Numbered from the stretch's first letter, positions 41,310 through 50,518 are shown. The stretch: DNA of 64,000 bases from Acidobacteriota bacterium (GCA_023436495.1 JAEZIT010000120.1:20627-84626); one strand, 5' to 3'. Notes: a model not told the origin generated them from the sequence alone. A program made the numbers and translations.

Positions 41310-42173
41310 TCAGGCGCGGCCGATCACGGACATAAGCCTGCCCGTTTTGCCGTAGAGCTTTTTTTCGACGCGATAGGAAAAGAAGAGGTCGGTCCGCTCC
41401 ATCGTGCAGAGCGGGGCCGTGTAGATATTTTCCATCCGCACGCCCGCGTCGATCAGCTGATCGCGATTGGCAAGATGGAGGTCGACGAGCGCGTGGCCGT
41501 CGCGGGTCGGCGTAAAATATTTTCCACTTGTGGAAAAATTCTCGGCAAAGGCATCGATGACGTCGCCGCCGACCTCGTAATTTCTTCCGCACGCCGCCGG
41601 GCCGATCGCCGCGATAGCGTCCGATGCCCGCGCGCCGAATTTCTCGTTCATCTTCTCCATCGCCTTCGTCACGATCGATGCCGCCGTTCCCCTCCATCCC
41701 GCATGGACAGCCGCGAATGCGCCCGTGGCCGGATCGCCGATCAGGACCGGGACGCAATCGGCGGTTTTGACGCCGACCAAAATGCCTTTTCGGTCAGAAA
41801 CCAGCGCATCGGCGCGGTCTTCGGTCCGATTTTCGTCGTCGGTCGTCAGGACTGTTTTGATAATGTCACTATGGACCTGCCACGCTGTCACTAACCGCGG
41901 AAATTGCGCGAACAATGTGCCCATAAAGCGCCGTCGATTTTCTTCGATATTTTCGGCCGGATCTTCGTCATATCCGGCGAGGTTCAGGTCGTTTTCCGGG
42001 AACGGCGAAACCCCGCCCAGCCGCGTCGAAAAGCCGTTCGCAAAACCCGCGTCCTCCAAGGCTTTGCAGATCAGGACTTTAACCCCGCCCGCTTCTCGCC
42101 AAAAGAACCCGTTATCGGTTAGAATCTGTTCGTCAGGTGCAGTATTTATCGGGGTTTTTATGATCGTTTCCAT
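41310..42173 (-). CDS. pgeF: Peptidoglycan editing factor PgeF (YfiH/DUF152, laccase-domain)
   Basis: 287 aa from the ATG at 42173; another ATG at 42185 is possible. YfiH-family proteins hydrolyse mis-incorporated amino acids from UDP-MurNAc precursors, and some have purine nucleoside or phenol-oxidase activity. Motifs seen are VTAWQVHSD, KTADCVPVLI (conserved Cys), AVHAGWRGTAASIV with the metal-binding His, and GPAACGRNYEVG. The 5' end overlaps the divergent acpS start by about 14 bp, so the first codons of both genes share DNA. Confidence 0.92.
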   Translation of the reverse strand: METIIKTPINTAPDEQILTDNGFFWREAGGVKVLICKALEDAGFANGFSTRLGGVSPFPENDLNLAGYDEDPAENIEENRRRFMGTLFAQFPRLVTAWQVHSDIIKTVLTTDDENRTEDRADALVSDRKGILVGVKTADCVPVLIGDPATGAFAAVHAGWRGTAASIVTKAMEKMNEKFGARASDAIAAIGPAACGRNYEVGGDVIDAFAENFSTSGKYFTPTRDGHALVDLHLANRDQLIDAGVRMENIYTAPLCTMERTDLFFSYRVEKKLYGKTGRLMSVIGRA

Positions 42174-42540
42174 TGGCGTCGACATAATCGAAGTCTATCG
42201 TATCCGCGAGACCATTGAAAGGACCCCGCGGTTCGTGGACCGCGTATTTACGGCCTCGGAACGCAATTACTGCGACGCAAAAGGCGCCGCCGCGGCCCAG
42301 AGCTACGCCGGGCGATTTGCCGCTAAAGAGGCGTTTCTAAAGGCTTTACGCACCGGCTGGAGCGGCCAAATAACCTGGCACGATATCGAGATCGTATCGG
42401 ACGAAAATCGCGTCCCGTCACTCAAAATATACGGCGAAGCCCTTAGGATACTTGAACTTACGGGTGCCGACCAAGTTCACCTCTCGATATCGCACACGAC
42501 CGAACACGCGGTGGCACAGGTCATTCTCGAACGAACCTAA
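42160..42540 (+). CDS. acpS: Holo-[acyl-carrier-protein] synthase
   Basis: 126 aa, standard length. It transfers phosphopantetheine from CoA to ACP. The start at 42160 gives MIVSIGVDIIEVYRI; the longer open frame upstream is a shadow of pgeF. Asp8 in GVDIIE and Glu in FAAKEAFLKAL near residue 57 are the magnesium ligands; HLSISHTTEHAVA is the C-terminal family motif. No good ribosome-binding site is seen (GGGG lies about six bases upstream). It is divergent from and overlaps pgeF. Confidence 0.94.
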   Translation: MIVSIGVDIIEVYRIRETIERTPRFVDRVFTASERNYCDAKGAAAAQSYAGRFAAKEAFLKALRTGWSGQITWHDIEIVSDENRVPSLKIYGEALRILELTGADQVHLSISHTTEHAVAQVILERT

Positions 42541-42566
42541 CCCCTTGCATCTACTCCATTTACGTG

Positions 42567-44459
42567 CTATTTCCGTTCGTCGAGCGAGAAATAAGCGATC
42601 GAGGGGTCATGATCCGAAAACCGCTCGACCCGCGTTGCGTCGTTCCTGTAAACCTCAGGAAAATCAGCGTTTAGCCTCGCGTAACCAAACCCGTTCAAAT
42701 GCCGTGTGAGATTTGCCGTGACCAAAATATGGTCCAACACCTGCGAATTCCCATCGAATATGTAAGAGTAACGTTCTAAAGGCTTTATCAGATCAACAAG
42801 GTTGATCATGTCCGGATCGACCATGTCCGCCGAAGGATTCTCAACTGCATTTCCGCCCGCCGGTTTTCCGGCGATCGTGCCCATAAGATCAGTTATTCCA
42901 TCATTAAACTGATACATATTGAAATCGCCGACCAGAATTATCCGCTCGGCCGGATCGGCCTTTTGCCGCCCTTGGACCCACTTCGCGAGATATTCGGCCT
43001 GCAACCGCTTCTTCATGCGAACATTGGCTTTCTGCTTTGGGTCGTTATATCCGCCGAACGATTTCAAATGATTCGCAACTACTGTAAATTCAAAGGGTTG
43101 GCCGGATTTCCCGTCCTCGACCGCAGCCCGGAGCATCAAAGGCGGCCGGTCGTTCAGAAAATTCTGCTCCTTAGTATCTGGGTTCAAGTATTTCTCCTCT
43201 TTCCCGAACTGCTTTATTTCCAGCACTTTAACTCCCGAGGTTTTCACCAGAAAACCGTTATCGATCCCCCGCCCGTCATTGTCGTCAATGAGAAAGGCCT
43301 TGTATTTTGGATCCGGCCCACCGGCGGCGACGGCATCGCTGTTGACCGCATCCGCCAGCCGCGTAAGTGCTTCTAAATTCTCGGCTTCCGCGATTCCGAT
43401 CACGTCGGCGAAGTTTAGATGTTCGCGAATCGCCATTGACACCTTTTTCGTCCGACGCGCAAACCCAGCGGTGTCAACAATTACCTCATTGATCGCCGGA
43501 TCGTCACGGTCGTCGAAAAAATTCTCAATGTTCATCGCCGCGACAGTAAACTGCCGGGCCGACGGAACGGGAAGCGGTGTGCGTTTAACCCCTTTTGATA
43601 CAGTAAGTTTCAGTGCAGGATCAGAAAATATCGTATACGTCCGATAGGCGTAATGAAGCACGCCCGTGATCGCGGAAAGGCTCGAATATGCTTCAATATC
43701 AATAGGTTGCGAGCCGAGTTGAGCCGAACTCTCAACCCGGATCCGCTCGGGATTACCGTCAAAAATTGCAAGTTCCGGCAATTTCGATCGCAGGGAATCC
43801 CGCTCCTTATCCGTAAGGAACACAGTTTCAAAGACTTCCAGCCCCGGCTCGCGGTATGTCCGTCCGACGCCATCGGGCACTCCGTAAAATATCCCATTCG
43901 ATACTGAGTTTCCGGACTTGTCGTCAAACCGCCCATCCGTAGGTGACACGACGGTCATATTTGTCACCGTAACTCTCATGCCTTCAAGCTTTTCCAGTTG
44001 ATCTATGCGGTTGGTACGCATATCCGCAGCGGTGATCTCCACCGGCTTCGGCAGCGGCATACCCTTCGTCAAAACCCGGATAGTGTCCCTGTCCTGGAAG
44101 AACGAAAGTTGGGTCAAGGAGAGTGTGTTTGGTTCGCTCCGGGGCCGGAATTCATTGACCGTCCCGGTGATCAAGATCAAATTTCCCACAGCCGCCTCGG
44201 CCGGCGGCTCGTTTCGGGAATAGACAAACAGACCTTCCGACGAATTGGCGTCGGAATCCGTTTTATCGTCCGGCGATTGAATAAAAAAGCCGGTGCGGGT
44301 TCTGGCTGTCACGATGCCTCGGACGCCGGTTTGGCGGCCATCCAGCGGCGAAAAGTTCCCGGTTCCCTGGATCGCCGAGATAGAAGTTTCTGTTTGTGCA
44401 GGTATGTCCGCGGCAAAGCCAGCCGCGACAACAAATAGGGCGAGAATCAGTTTTTTCAT
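42567..44459 (-). CDS. Secreted endonuclease/exonuclease/phosphatase-family nuclease (ExeM/NucH-like)
   Basis: 630 aa from the ATG at 44459. The signal peptide ends near AADIPAQ. An N-terminal OB-like region (about 30-230: GVRGIVTARTRTGFFIQSP, LILITGTVNEF) resembles that of extracellular nucleases. The C-terminal EEP domain (about 300-630) has AAMNIENFFDDRDDPA, GIAEAENLEALTRL, VANHLKSFG, GDFNMYQFNDG and FSDHDPSIAYF, which supply the metal and His residues. It starts about 70 bp after the LTD-nuclease stop on the same strand; a GC-rich hairpin sits between. Confidence 0.92.
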   Translation of the reverse strand: MKKLILALFVVAAGFAADIPAQTETSISAIQGTGNFSPLDGRQTGVRGIVTARTRTGFFIQSPDDKTDSDANSSEGLFVYSRNEPPAEAAVGNLILITGTVNEFRPRSEPNTLSLTQLSFFQDRDTIRVLTKGMPLPKPVEITAADMRTNRIDQLEKLEGMRVTVTNMTVVSPTDGRFDDKSGNSVSNGIFYGVPDGVGRTYREPGLEVFETVFLTDKERDSLRSKLPELAIFDGNPERIRVESSAQLGSQPIDIEAYSSLSAITGVLHYAYRTYTIFSDPALKLTVSKGVKRTPLPVPSARQFTVAAMNIENFFDDRDDPAINEVIVDTAGFARRTKKVSMAIREHLNFADVIGIAEAENLEALTRLADAVNSDAVAAGGPDPKYKAFLIDDNDGRGIDNGFLVKTSGVKVLEIKQFGKEEKYLNPDTKEQNFLNDRPPLMLRAAVEDGKSGQPFEFTVVANHLKSFGGYNDPKQKANVRMKKRLQAEYLAKWVQGRQKADPAERIILVGDFNMYQFNDGITDLMGTIAGKPAGGNAVENPSADMVDPDMINLVDLIKPLERYSYIFDGNSQVLDHILVTANLTRHLNGFGYARLNADFPEVYRNDATRVERFSDHDPSIAYFSLDERK

Positions 44460-44473
44460 CGTTGAAGACAAGA

Positions 44474-44504
44474 GCGGCCCGGGAGCGAGAGATCTCCGGG
44501 CCGC
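44474..44504. terminator. GC-rich intercistronic hairpin between two nuclease genes
   Basis: GCGGCCCGG and CCGGGCCGC pair perfectly (9 bp) around a 13-base loop. No T-tract follows on either strand, so it is more likely an mRNA-stabilising or attenuating hairpin than a simple terminator. Confidence 0.5.
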
Positions 44505-44529
44505 CGGTAATAAACCCAATGGTAGCAAC

Positions 44530-46242
44530 CTATTGACGGTCGCGGCGACGCTCCATCAACTCCTGAGAGTTTTTCGGAACGTTCGAAAAGAAGTTATATC
44601 CCGTCAGGTTTTCGACAGCGTCGACCGTCACGCGGAAATTACGCCAAGGAGCGTTAATATCGACAGGCGGCTGATTGGGAACGATAATGCCAAACGCCCG
44701 CGTACCTTTGTTAACTCTCTGCAGGTCATTATTGCCGTTGGGCAGGACAAGTACTACCTTCCAGGTCACCTGCGGCACGACGATACGGCCTTGGGCAATC
44801 GTCCCTGCATTCCCGTGCGGCCCTGTGAAAATATAGATCTCGTTGCCCTGGCTTGCGAGCGTGCGGCAATAGGTTTCAAATTCCTCCCATGGCCCCTGAT
44901 TATTTGCCGAAAGCTGCGGAACAAAATTCGTCATCAGGAACGTTGCCGAATTGTTGGGGATCGAATTCGTCCGGTCTCCCGAAGGGCACATATGCCCGCG
45001 GTCGTAACCGGACCCGGAATAATCCTCGCTCAAGACCTGATACCAGCCCATCGGCAGGGCCGGATCGGGACGATAATCGTCCTGTCGGCCAGAAGAGCCG
45101 ATCCAGCTGCTGTCGAGCCGCCAGGCGACCCAATTAGGAGTGGCCTTGCTTCGGTTATACGACAGCGTGTACTGCGGCTTCTGCATAAGGTAATTATTCT
45201 CGTTGGCAATGTCTCCGGTCGCGTTGCTGGGATTTCCCAAGATGAGCGGGTCCTCGTTCGGCAGCGGCGCATTGATCGTTAAAGTGACATTAACGGAGGC
45301 AGTGCGGCCTTCTGCGTCGACTGCCGCGCCCGCGATCGGAGCCATTCCTCCGGGCGTGCTCTGGGCAACTGTCGCTAGATAACTGAAAACATTGTCATTA
45401 GGCGTTATATCGCCGTTGGTGCCATCGTCGAACAGCTGCTGGTTCGCGTCGCCGCCGATGGACTGCAGATTCGCCGCGACGGTGATCGAAGTACTTGGCG
45501 GTGTGGTCGCAGGAATGACGGTAACTTGCAGTAAAGTACTGCCGCCTGGCGAGACGACCGTGGGGTTAGCATTCATCGCCGCGAAGAGGGTCGTGCCTCC
45601 TCCGCTGCATGAAAAAACGGCCGTTACGGAGTTTCTCGGCGCTGAGGGTATCGTCGGAGAAAAGTCGTTCGCGTTGTTATCGTTGTCCTGACAACCGCTA
45701 TTTTGCCGCGACTGACTGTTGTTCAGCGCAGGCGCCGCAGTTGGCGACGCTTCGACGAAAATGTTTGTGGCCGTCCCCCACCCGACGGAATCGATTATTG
45801 CACCCGTATTTGGAGCTCCCTGCCGGATCGCCAACCCGCCGCCTGCGGCGCCAAGCGCGCAGCTGCAGGTATTGCTGTTATAAGAAGCATCCGGGGCCAC
45901 GGTGCCGTCGTACGCTGTGTTTGCGATAAGGTAATAGCCGCCAGATGGAATTATCGTGGATGAGGGCCATTCCATCATTTTCACATCATTGGTCCCGTTT
46001 GCCGACCGATACACTACGGTATACCCGCTAAGATCGATCAAAGACGGTCCCGAATTATGTATCTCGATAAACTCGTCGTTCGCCGTACCGCCAGCTGTCT
46101 GGAACTGGCTGATCATCAAATGCGGCGATACGACTGCTGTTTCGGCTTTTGCGTCGGTTAAGAAAAGATATGGCCCGGCGAAGGCGACCAGGCCGAAAAC
46201 AATTGTGCAGACGAATGATATCTTTAGTAGGCTAAGTCTCAT
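44530..46242 (-). CDS. Secreted lamin-tail-domain plus DNA/RNA non-specific endonuclease fusion
   Basis: 570 aa. A hydrophobic N-terminus acts as signal peptide. Residues about 38-195 are a lamin-tail (LTD) domain: ISQFQTAGGTANDEFIEIHN, LSGYTVVY, GGYYLIANTAYDG and IIDSVGWG. A beta linker with Pro/Ser-rich stretches (210-330) follows. The C-terminal NUC domain has YDRGHMCPSGDRTNS with catalytic His417 and FLMTNFVPQLSANNQGPWEEFE. It is an extracellular nuclease; the LTD probably anchors or binds nucleic acid. First gene of a two-nuclease operon with the EEP-type enzyme. Confidence 0.92.
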   Translation of the reverse strand: MRLSLLKISFVCTIVFGLVAFAGPYLFLTDAKAETAVVSPHLMISQFQTAGGTANDEFIEIHNSGPSLIDLSGYTVVYRSANGTNDVKMMEWPSSTIIPSGGYYLIANTAYDGTVAPDASYNSNTCSCALGAAGGGLAIRQGAPNTGAIIDSVGWGTATNIFVEASPTAAPALNNSQSRQNSGCQDNDNNANDFSPTIPSAPRNSVTAVFSCSGGGTTLFAAMNANPTVVSPGGSTLLQVTVIPATTPPSTSITVAANLQSIGGDANQQLFDDGTNGDITPNDNVFSYLATVAQSTPGGMAPIAGAAVDAEGRTASVNVTLTINAPLPNEDPLILGNPSNATGDIANENNYLMQKPQYTLSYNRSKATPNWVAWRLDSSWIGSSGRQDDYRPDPALPMGWYQVLSEDYSGSGYDRGHMCPSGDRTNSIPNNSATFLMTNFVPQLSANNQGPWEEFETYCRTLASQGNEIYIFTGPHGNAGTIAQGRIVVPQVTWKVVLVLPNGNNDLQRVNKGTRAFGIIVPNQPPVDINAPWRNFRVTVDAVENLTGYNFFSNVPKNSQELMERRRDRQ

Positions 46243-46313
46243 AAATTCAGTTTGGAACGAAGGCGAATTTTAATTTTTACCACAGATCTGCCGCGAAAAA
46301 TAGATTGGTATGG

Positions 46314-47174
46314 TCATTTCGCCATGCGGCGCTGGTCTGTAAGCTTCTTCCGAAATGCTATCTCACTCGATTCGATGTATTTCTTATATCCTTGTGGATC
46401 GATAAACGGATTTGAACTGCCGCTGTTAAGTTTTGCGATCTTGTCCGCAAGACCAAAAAATCCGCCATGTGACCCAAGGAAAATATCGGCTTTCATAGAC
46501 CGCAGCCTGGCGAATGTCTTCGTAAAATCGTCTGCGATCTCCGGGTATTTTTCATTTCCGGTCAATTTATATCCCGGTGACGAAGTGCTGCAGACAAATA
46601 TCACGTTGAAATTCTTACGATTCTCGCGAACGTTTGTGGTCCACGTAGTACAGCCGCGTGTATGGCCGGGTGTGATATTGGCGGTCAGCGACACGTCTCA
46701 CAATCGGACTTTCTCACCATCCGTTAACAGCTTGTCCGGTCTTACCGGCTCGAACGCAAAGTCATCGCCGAAGTTCGGATCTTGCCGCCCACCGTTCAGA
46801 AATAGTATTTCGTCCGGCTGGCTCACCAACAGTTTCGCGTTCGTAAGTCGTTTGATCTCCGCGATCCCTCCGGCGTGGTCATAATGAGCGTGACTGTTCA
46901 GAATGAACTTTATGTCCGCCGGTTTGAAGCCCAGCTTGTTAATGCTTTCCACGATCAGCGAGGCGGTTTGCGGAAAACCGCCGTCGATCAAAATATGGCC
47001 TTTTGGCGTGGTAATAAGATAGGAGGTAATGTCACTTGCGCCGACATAATATATATTTCCTGCGATCTTAAACGGTTCAACCGGTTGGTTCCAGGAGCGT
47101 TCCTGTTCGGTGGTTTGTGCGAAACTCGAAATCGAAAAGAGCGATAAAAATGCGGCAATGAAAGCAACCTTCAT
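46314..47174 (-). pseudogene. Subclass B3 metallo-beta-lactamase-like gene interrupted by one in-frame TGA
   Basis: Two same-frame segments, 47174-46698 (158 codons with signal peptide and zinc motif NSHAHYDHAGG) and 46694-46314 (PGHTRGCTTWT, SHGGFFGLA), join across a single TGA at 46700-46698. The context is DGEKVRL-stop-DVSLTANITPGH. In B3 enzymes the position is normally Gly (LGDV), so GGA changed to TGA by one base explains it. All other zinc ligands (H-x-H, D-H, H, H) remain. It could be recent decay, a consensus error in the assembly, or stop readthrough. It lies 9 bp after the M28 gene on the same strand. Confidence 0.85.
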
Positions 47175-47183
47175 CCAAGCAGT

Positions 47184-48530
47184 TTATCTTACCGGCCGCG
47201 GATAGGCTACGGGACTCTTGTTGCCCGATTTGTCCACGGCGCGAACACCGAAAAAGTAATTGTCTTTAGACATGCTTTTAACCACGTAATTCGTGACGTT
47301 GCCCACATTTATAGAACCCGTCCAATCCGGAGACGACGTGTCGCGCCACACTATTTCGTAACCGGCGATGTCATGATCAGTGTTGGCGTTCCATTTCAGT
47401 TCGGTATCATTGGTTAGACGACTAGTAACGATCCCTGTGTTTTTCGGGATCGCCGGTGCTTTTGCCAGGCTGGCAAGCGCTGCAAGGTTCACGCGGGCCA
47501 CGTTCGCCGTGTATTCAAAATCGACGAATTCCGGCGTATCGCCGTAAAATATTCCGTTTTCCCTCCGAACGTTCTGGTGCTGATGGGTATAGTCCTCGTC
47601 GGCCTCGGTAATTCTGACAGCCGGGAATCCGCGCTCAAGGAACGGAATGTGATCGCCGCCGCGAAGATAGCGGTCACGACGATAGATCGGCCAAGCCTGA
47701 AAGTTCTTTATATAGCGAGCGGATTGTTCCTTCACGTACCGTCCAAGCTGCCGTGCCTCAGAATCGTTTTCTCCGCCGACGCTTCGACGAGTGCGTGCTT
47801 CGGCTTCGTTTTCATCCGTCGGCACACCTTCGGCGAAAACACGGACACGATTCCGATGAGGCGAATTCTTTTGACTAGTCACGCCGCCGACGATATCATT
47901 GGTGAACATTCCCTCGATGTTCATTCCTTTCTGCTTAGCTTGCTCGGCAAAATATGCGGCCCCGAGCAAGCCCTGCTCTTCCCCTGCGACTGCAACAAAT
48001 ACGATCGTTGCATCAAATTTCGCTTTTGACATAACGCGCGCAAGTTCGATGACCACAGCGGTCCCGGATGCGTCGTCATTTGCGCCGGGAGCATCGCATT
48101 TCCCATCGGTCGGCGAGGAGCACATCGAATCGTAATGTCCCGAAACGACATAGACACGGCCCGGGTCGGTGCTTCCCCTGAGTGTGGCGACAATATTGGT
48201 CAATGTGGTCGGCTCGGGAATGCGATTGGCTTTCGGCTGAAGAAAATTCTGCTTTTCGACAACCAGGCAGCCGCCGCAATCAACCGAAATACTTTGGAAT
48301 TCATTAAAGATCCAGTCGCGTGCCGCTCCGATACCGCGTGTCGGGTTATCCTGTTCGGAAAGCGTATTTCGGGTTCCAAAAGACACCAGTTTCCTGATCG
48401 ACATCTCGATATTCTTCGGCGAAACCTTTTTTATCATGCTGGTGATCTCCGGGTCGGGATTATTCTTGCTCTGCCCGGACACAGCAGCGACGAATGTTAA
48501 GAGAAAAACCAGAAACGTTGTGAATTTCAT
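47184..48530 (-). CDS. Secreted M28-family metallopeptidase with C-terminal fibronectin III-like domain
   Basis: 448 aa. The signal peptide ends near AAVSGQ. The M28 core has zinc ligands in VSGHYDSMCSS, GANDDASGTAV, AVAGEEQGLLGA, TNDIVGG and GGDHIPFLE. Residues about 360-445 form a fibronectin type III-like domain (NDTELKWNANTDHDIAGYEIVWRD, SKDNYFFGVRAVDKSG). An extra pair of Cys in VDCGGCLVVE may form a disulfide. It is an exopeptidase acting outside the cytoplasm. The B3 MBL pseudogene follows after 9 bp. Divergent from the TPR gene. Confidence 0.92.
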   Translation of the reverse strand: MKFTTFLVFLLTFVAAVSGQSKNNPDPEITSMIKKVSPKNIEMSIRKLVSFGTRNTLSEQDNPTRGIGAARDWIFNEFQSISVDCGGCLVVEKQNFLQPKANRIPEPTTLTNIVATLRGSTDPGRVYVVSGHYDSMCSSPTDGKCDAPGANDDASGTAVVIELARVMSKAKFDATIVFVAVAGEEQGLLGAAYFAEQAKQKGMNIEGMFTNDIVGGVTSQKNSPHRNRVRVFAEGVPTDENEAEARTRRSVGGENDSEARQLGRYVKEQSARYIKNFQAWPIYRRDRYLRGGDHIPFLERGFPAVRITEADEDYTHQHQNVRRENGIFYGDTPEFVDFEYTANVARVNLAALASLAKAPAIPKNTGIVTSRLTNDTELKWNANTDHDIAGYEIVWRDTSSPDWTGSINVGNVTNYVVKSMSKDNYFFGVRAVDKSGNKSPVAYPRPVR

Positions 48531-48635
48531 TATTTAGCCTCGGATCGATTGTATTTGATTTCCGCATCCTGTAGCTAACGCCGTCCAAGTATTGGAACCG
48601 CCCGACGCGCAGGTTTCATTAATGTGGAAAAAACA

Positions 48636-48663
48636 TTGACACACAGGTTCATGGTGATAGAAT
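48636..48663 (+). promoter_or_regulatory. Sigma-70 promoter of the TPR gene
   Basis: TTGACA (48636-48641) and TAGAAT (48658-48663) are spaced 16 bp, the best housekeeping promoter I noticed in the window. Predicted transcription start is near 48670, giving a leader of about 100 nt. Confidence 0.65.
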
Positions 48664-48715
48664 TCTGCGCGAAATATGTCCCTTTTCCAACGCGCTTTCG
48701 TCTCCCATGACGGAG

Positions 48716-48742
48716 GGATTTCGCTTAATATAAGCGAAATCC
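48716..48742 (+). promoter_or_regulatory. Leader hairpin followed by a T-tract, attenuator candidate
   Basis: A 12-bp perfect inverted repeat (arms GGATTTCGCTTA and TAAGCGAAATCC, ATA loop) is followed by ATAGTTTTTC. It lies inside the predicted leader of the TPR gene, 26 bp before the ATG and before the AGGAG ribosome-binding site, so it may attenuate transcription or protect the mRNA. Confidence 0.55.
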
Positions 48743-48768
48743 ATAGTTTTTCAAGACAGGAGACAATC

Positions 48769-50451
48769 ATGAAGTGTTTGTTATTGTTAGCGATACTCAT
48801 TCTATCAGTTTCGATCTTTGGGCAGCACAGCGGCCATTCGGCCGCAACCTCCGAGCGTCCGGTGACCCAGGACGGAGGCCTTGGAAATGTGGACCATCCG
48901 GTCTCAACAAAAAATCCGGAGGCGCAGATCTTCTTTAATCAAGGGCTTGCATATCTTTACGGGTTTAATCATGCCGAAGGCGTCCGGTCTTTCAAGAAGG
49001 CGGCCGAACTTGATCCGAATTTGGCAATGGCGTATTGGGGCGCGTCATTAGGCCTTGGAGCAAATTATAACGATCCGGCAAACCCCGATCGTTTCAAAGA
49101 AGCTTACGTGATGCTGCAAAAGGCGATGGAACTCGCTCCAAAAGCGTCACCGGCTGAACAGGCGTATATCAACGCTCTTTCGAAGCGCTATTCAAGCGAT
49201 CCGGCAGCGGACCCGAAAAAACTCGCCGCTGATTATCGAGCCGCTATGGCGGAACTCGTAAAGCGATACCCGGACGATCTTGACGCGGCGACCCTGTATG
49301 CAGAGAGCATGATGAATCTTCGCCCATGGCAGTTGTGGACCCTTGACGGCCAACCTGCCGACGGAACGCTGGAGATCATAGCGGTGCTTGAAGGCGTGCT
49401 CCGGCGAAATCCGAATCACACGGGTGCCAATCACTATTATATTCATGCGGTAGAGGCTTCGAAAACGCCGGAAAGGGCACTCGCGAGCGCGGCCCGGCTT
49501 GGCGGGCTGGCACCAAATGCCGGACATTTGGTCCATATGCCGTCGCACATTTACCTGCGGACCGGTGATTATGACGCCGCCGTGAAAAGCAACGACCTGG
49601 CGATCATCGCCGATAAAAATTACATACAGAAAAGCGGAGCAAGCGGCCTGTACCCGGCGATGTACTATAACCACAATATCCATATGCTCGCCGCTTCGCA
49701 CGCGCACAACGGCAATTACGCGGGAGCATTGAAGGCGTCGCAGGATCTCGAAACAAACGTCGGGCCGATCGTTAAGGCAATGCCGATGCTCGAGATGTTC
49801 ATGCCTTATCATCTAACGACTCTGATCCGCTTTCAGAAATGGGACGAGATAATGAAATATCCCAAGCCCGCACCTGAACTCCAACTGACAACGGCTTTTT
49901 GGCACTTGGCACGCGGAATGGCATTCGCCGATGGGAAGAACGCGGCCGAAGCAAATAAAGAGCTTACCGAGCTCAGAAGCGTGATGAAGACAATACCGCC
50001 GGAGGCCATGATGTTCACGAATCCGTCCTTAAGCATTGTGAAGATCGCGGATGAATTGCTTGCCGGGCAAATAGCGATGGCCCAGGGCGATCGAAAAGGT
50101 GGAATACAAGGGCTTCAGCGGGCGGCGGCGGCCGAAGACCTTACGCATTATGCCGAACCGCCGGATTGGGACCTGCCGACACGTGAATGGCTTGGGCGGG
50201 CGCTCTTGGTCGATGGACAGTATGCCGAGGCCGAGAAAGTTTACCGACGCGAGATCGAACGCAATCCGCGGAGCGGCCGTGCACTGTTCGGCCTTGCCGA
50301 GGCGCTGAGGAAGCAGGGAAACGATTCGGCCGCTGCTATGGTAGATCGCGAATTCCGTCAGAATTGGAAAAGCGCCGATTCCCAGTTAAATGCTGAGTAT
50401 CTTTACGGAAGGCGAGCGAACCAGACCGCCGAAATTTCGACGCGGCCGTGA
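48769..50451 (+). CDS. Secreted tetratricopeptide-repeat protein of unknown function
   Basis: 560 aa from the ATG at 48769, which has AGGAG six bases upstream; the longer frame begins inside the leader. A signal peptide (LLLLAILILSVSIFG) is followed by His-rich residues (QHSGHSA) and multiple TPR pairs, the clearest at about 50-100 (AQIFFNQGLAYLYGFNHAEG, FKKAAELDPNLAMAYWG) and at the C-terminus. The centre has GANHYYIHAVEASKTPERAL and HLVHMPSHIYLRTGDYDAA, a His-rich motif typical of this TPR group, which might bind a metal. Role not known. Confidence 0.85.
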   Translation: MKCLLLLAILILSVSIFGQHSGHSAATSERPVTQDGGLGNVDHPVSTKNPEAQIFFNQGLAYLYGFNHAEGVRSFKKAAELDPNLAMAYWGASLGLGANYNDPANPDRFKEAYVMLQKAMELAPKASPAEQAYINALSKRYSSDPAADPKKLAADYRAAMAELVKRYPDDLDAATLYAESMMNLRPWQLWTLDGQPADGTLEIIAVLEGVLRRNPNHTGANHYYIHAVEASKTPERALASAARLGGLAPNAGHLVHMPSHIYLRTGDYDAAVKSNDLAIIADKNYIQKSGASGLYPAMYYNHNIHMLAASHAHNGNYAGALKASQDLETNVGPIVKAMPMLEMFMPYHLTTLIRFQKWDEIMKYPKPAPELQLTTAFWHLARGMAFADGKNAAEANKELTELRSVMKTIPPEAMMFTNPSLSIVKIADELLAGQIAMAQGDRKGGIQGLQRAAAAEDLTHYAEPPDWDLPTREWLGRALLVDGQYAEAEKVYRREIERNPRSGRALFGLAEALRKQGNDSAAAMVDREFRQNWKSADSQLNAEYLYGRRANQTAEISTRP

Positions 50452-50480
50452 CGCGTCCGGATACAGGGAATGGACTGTTT

Positions 50481-50518
50481 TACGCCGGCTTAAAATCTTA
50501 TTTTTCCGAGCCGGCGTA
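50481..50518. terminator. Hairpin between convergent TPR and propeller genes
   Basis: TACGCCGGCT and AGCCGGCGTA pair over 10 bp around an 18-base loop containing TTATTTTT. It sits in the 137-bp gap where both genes end, so it may be a bidirectional terminator, although no T-tract follows the stem. Confidence 0.5.

Noticed and set aside
41725..42159. N-terminal extension of acpS
   Set aside because: It is the antisense shadow of pgeF; AcpS proteins begin at the MIVSIGVDIIE position.
46698..46700. TGA as a sense codon (Gly, as in some candidate phyla)
   Set aside because: TGA is used as a normal stop in several genes here (for example the 10163 gene), so an alternative genetic code is not supported; a point mutation is simpler.
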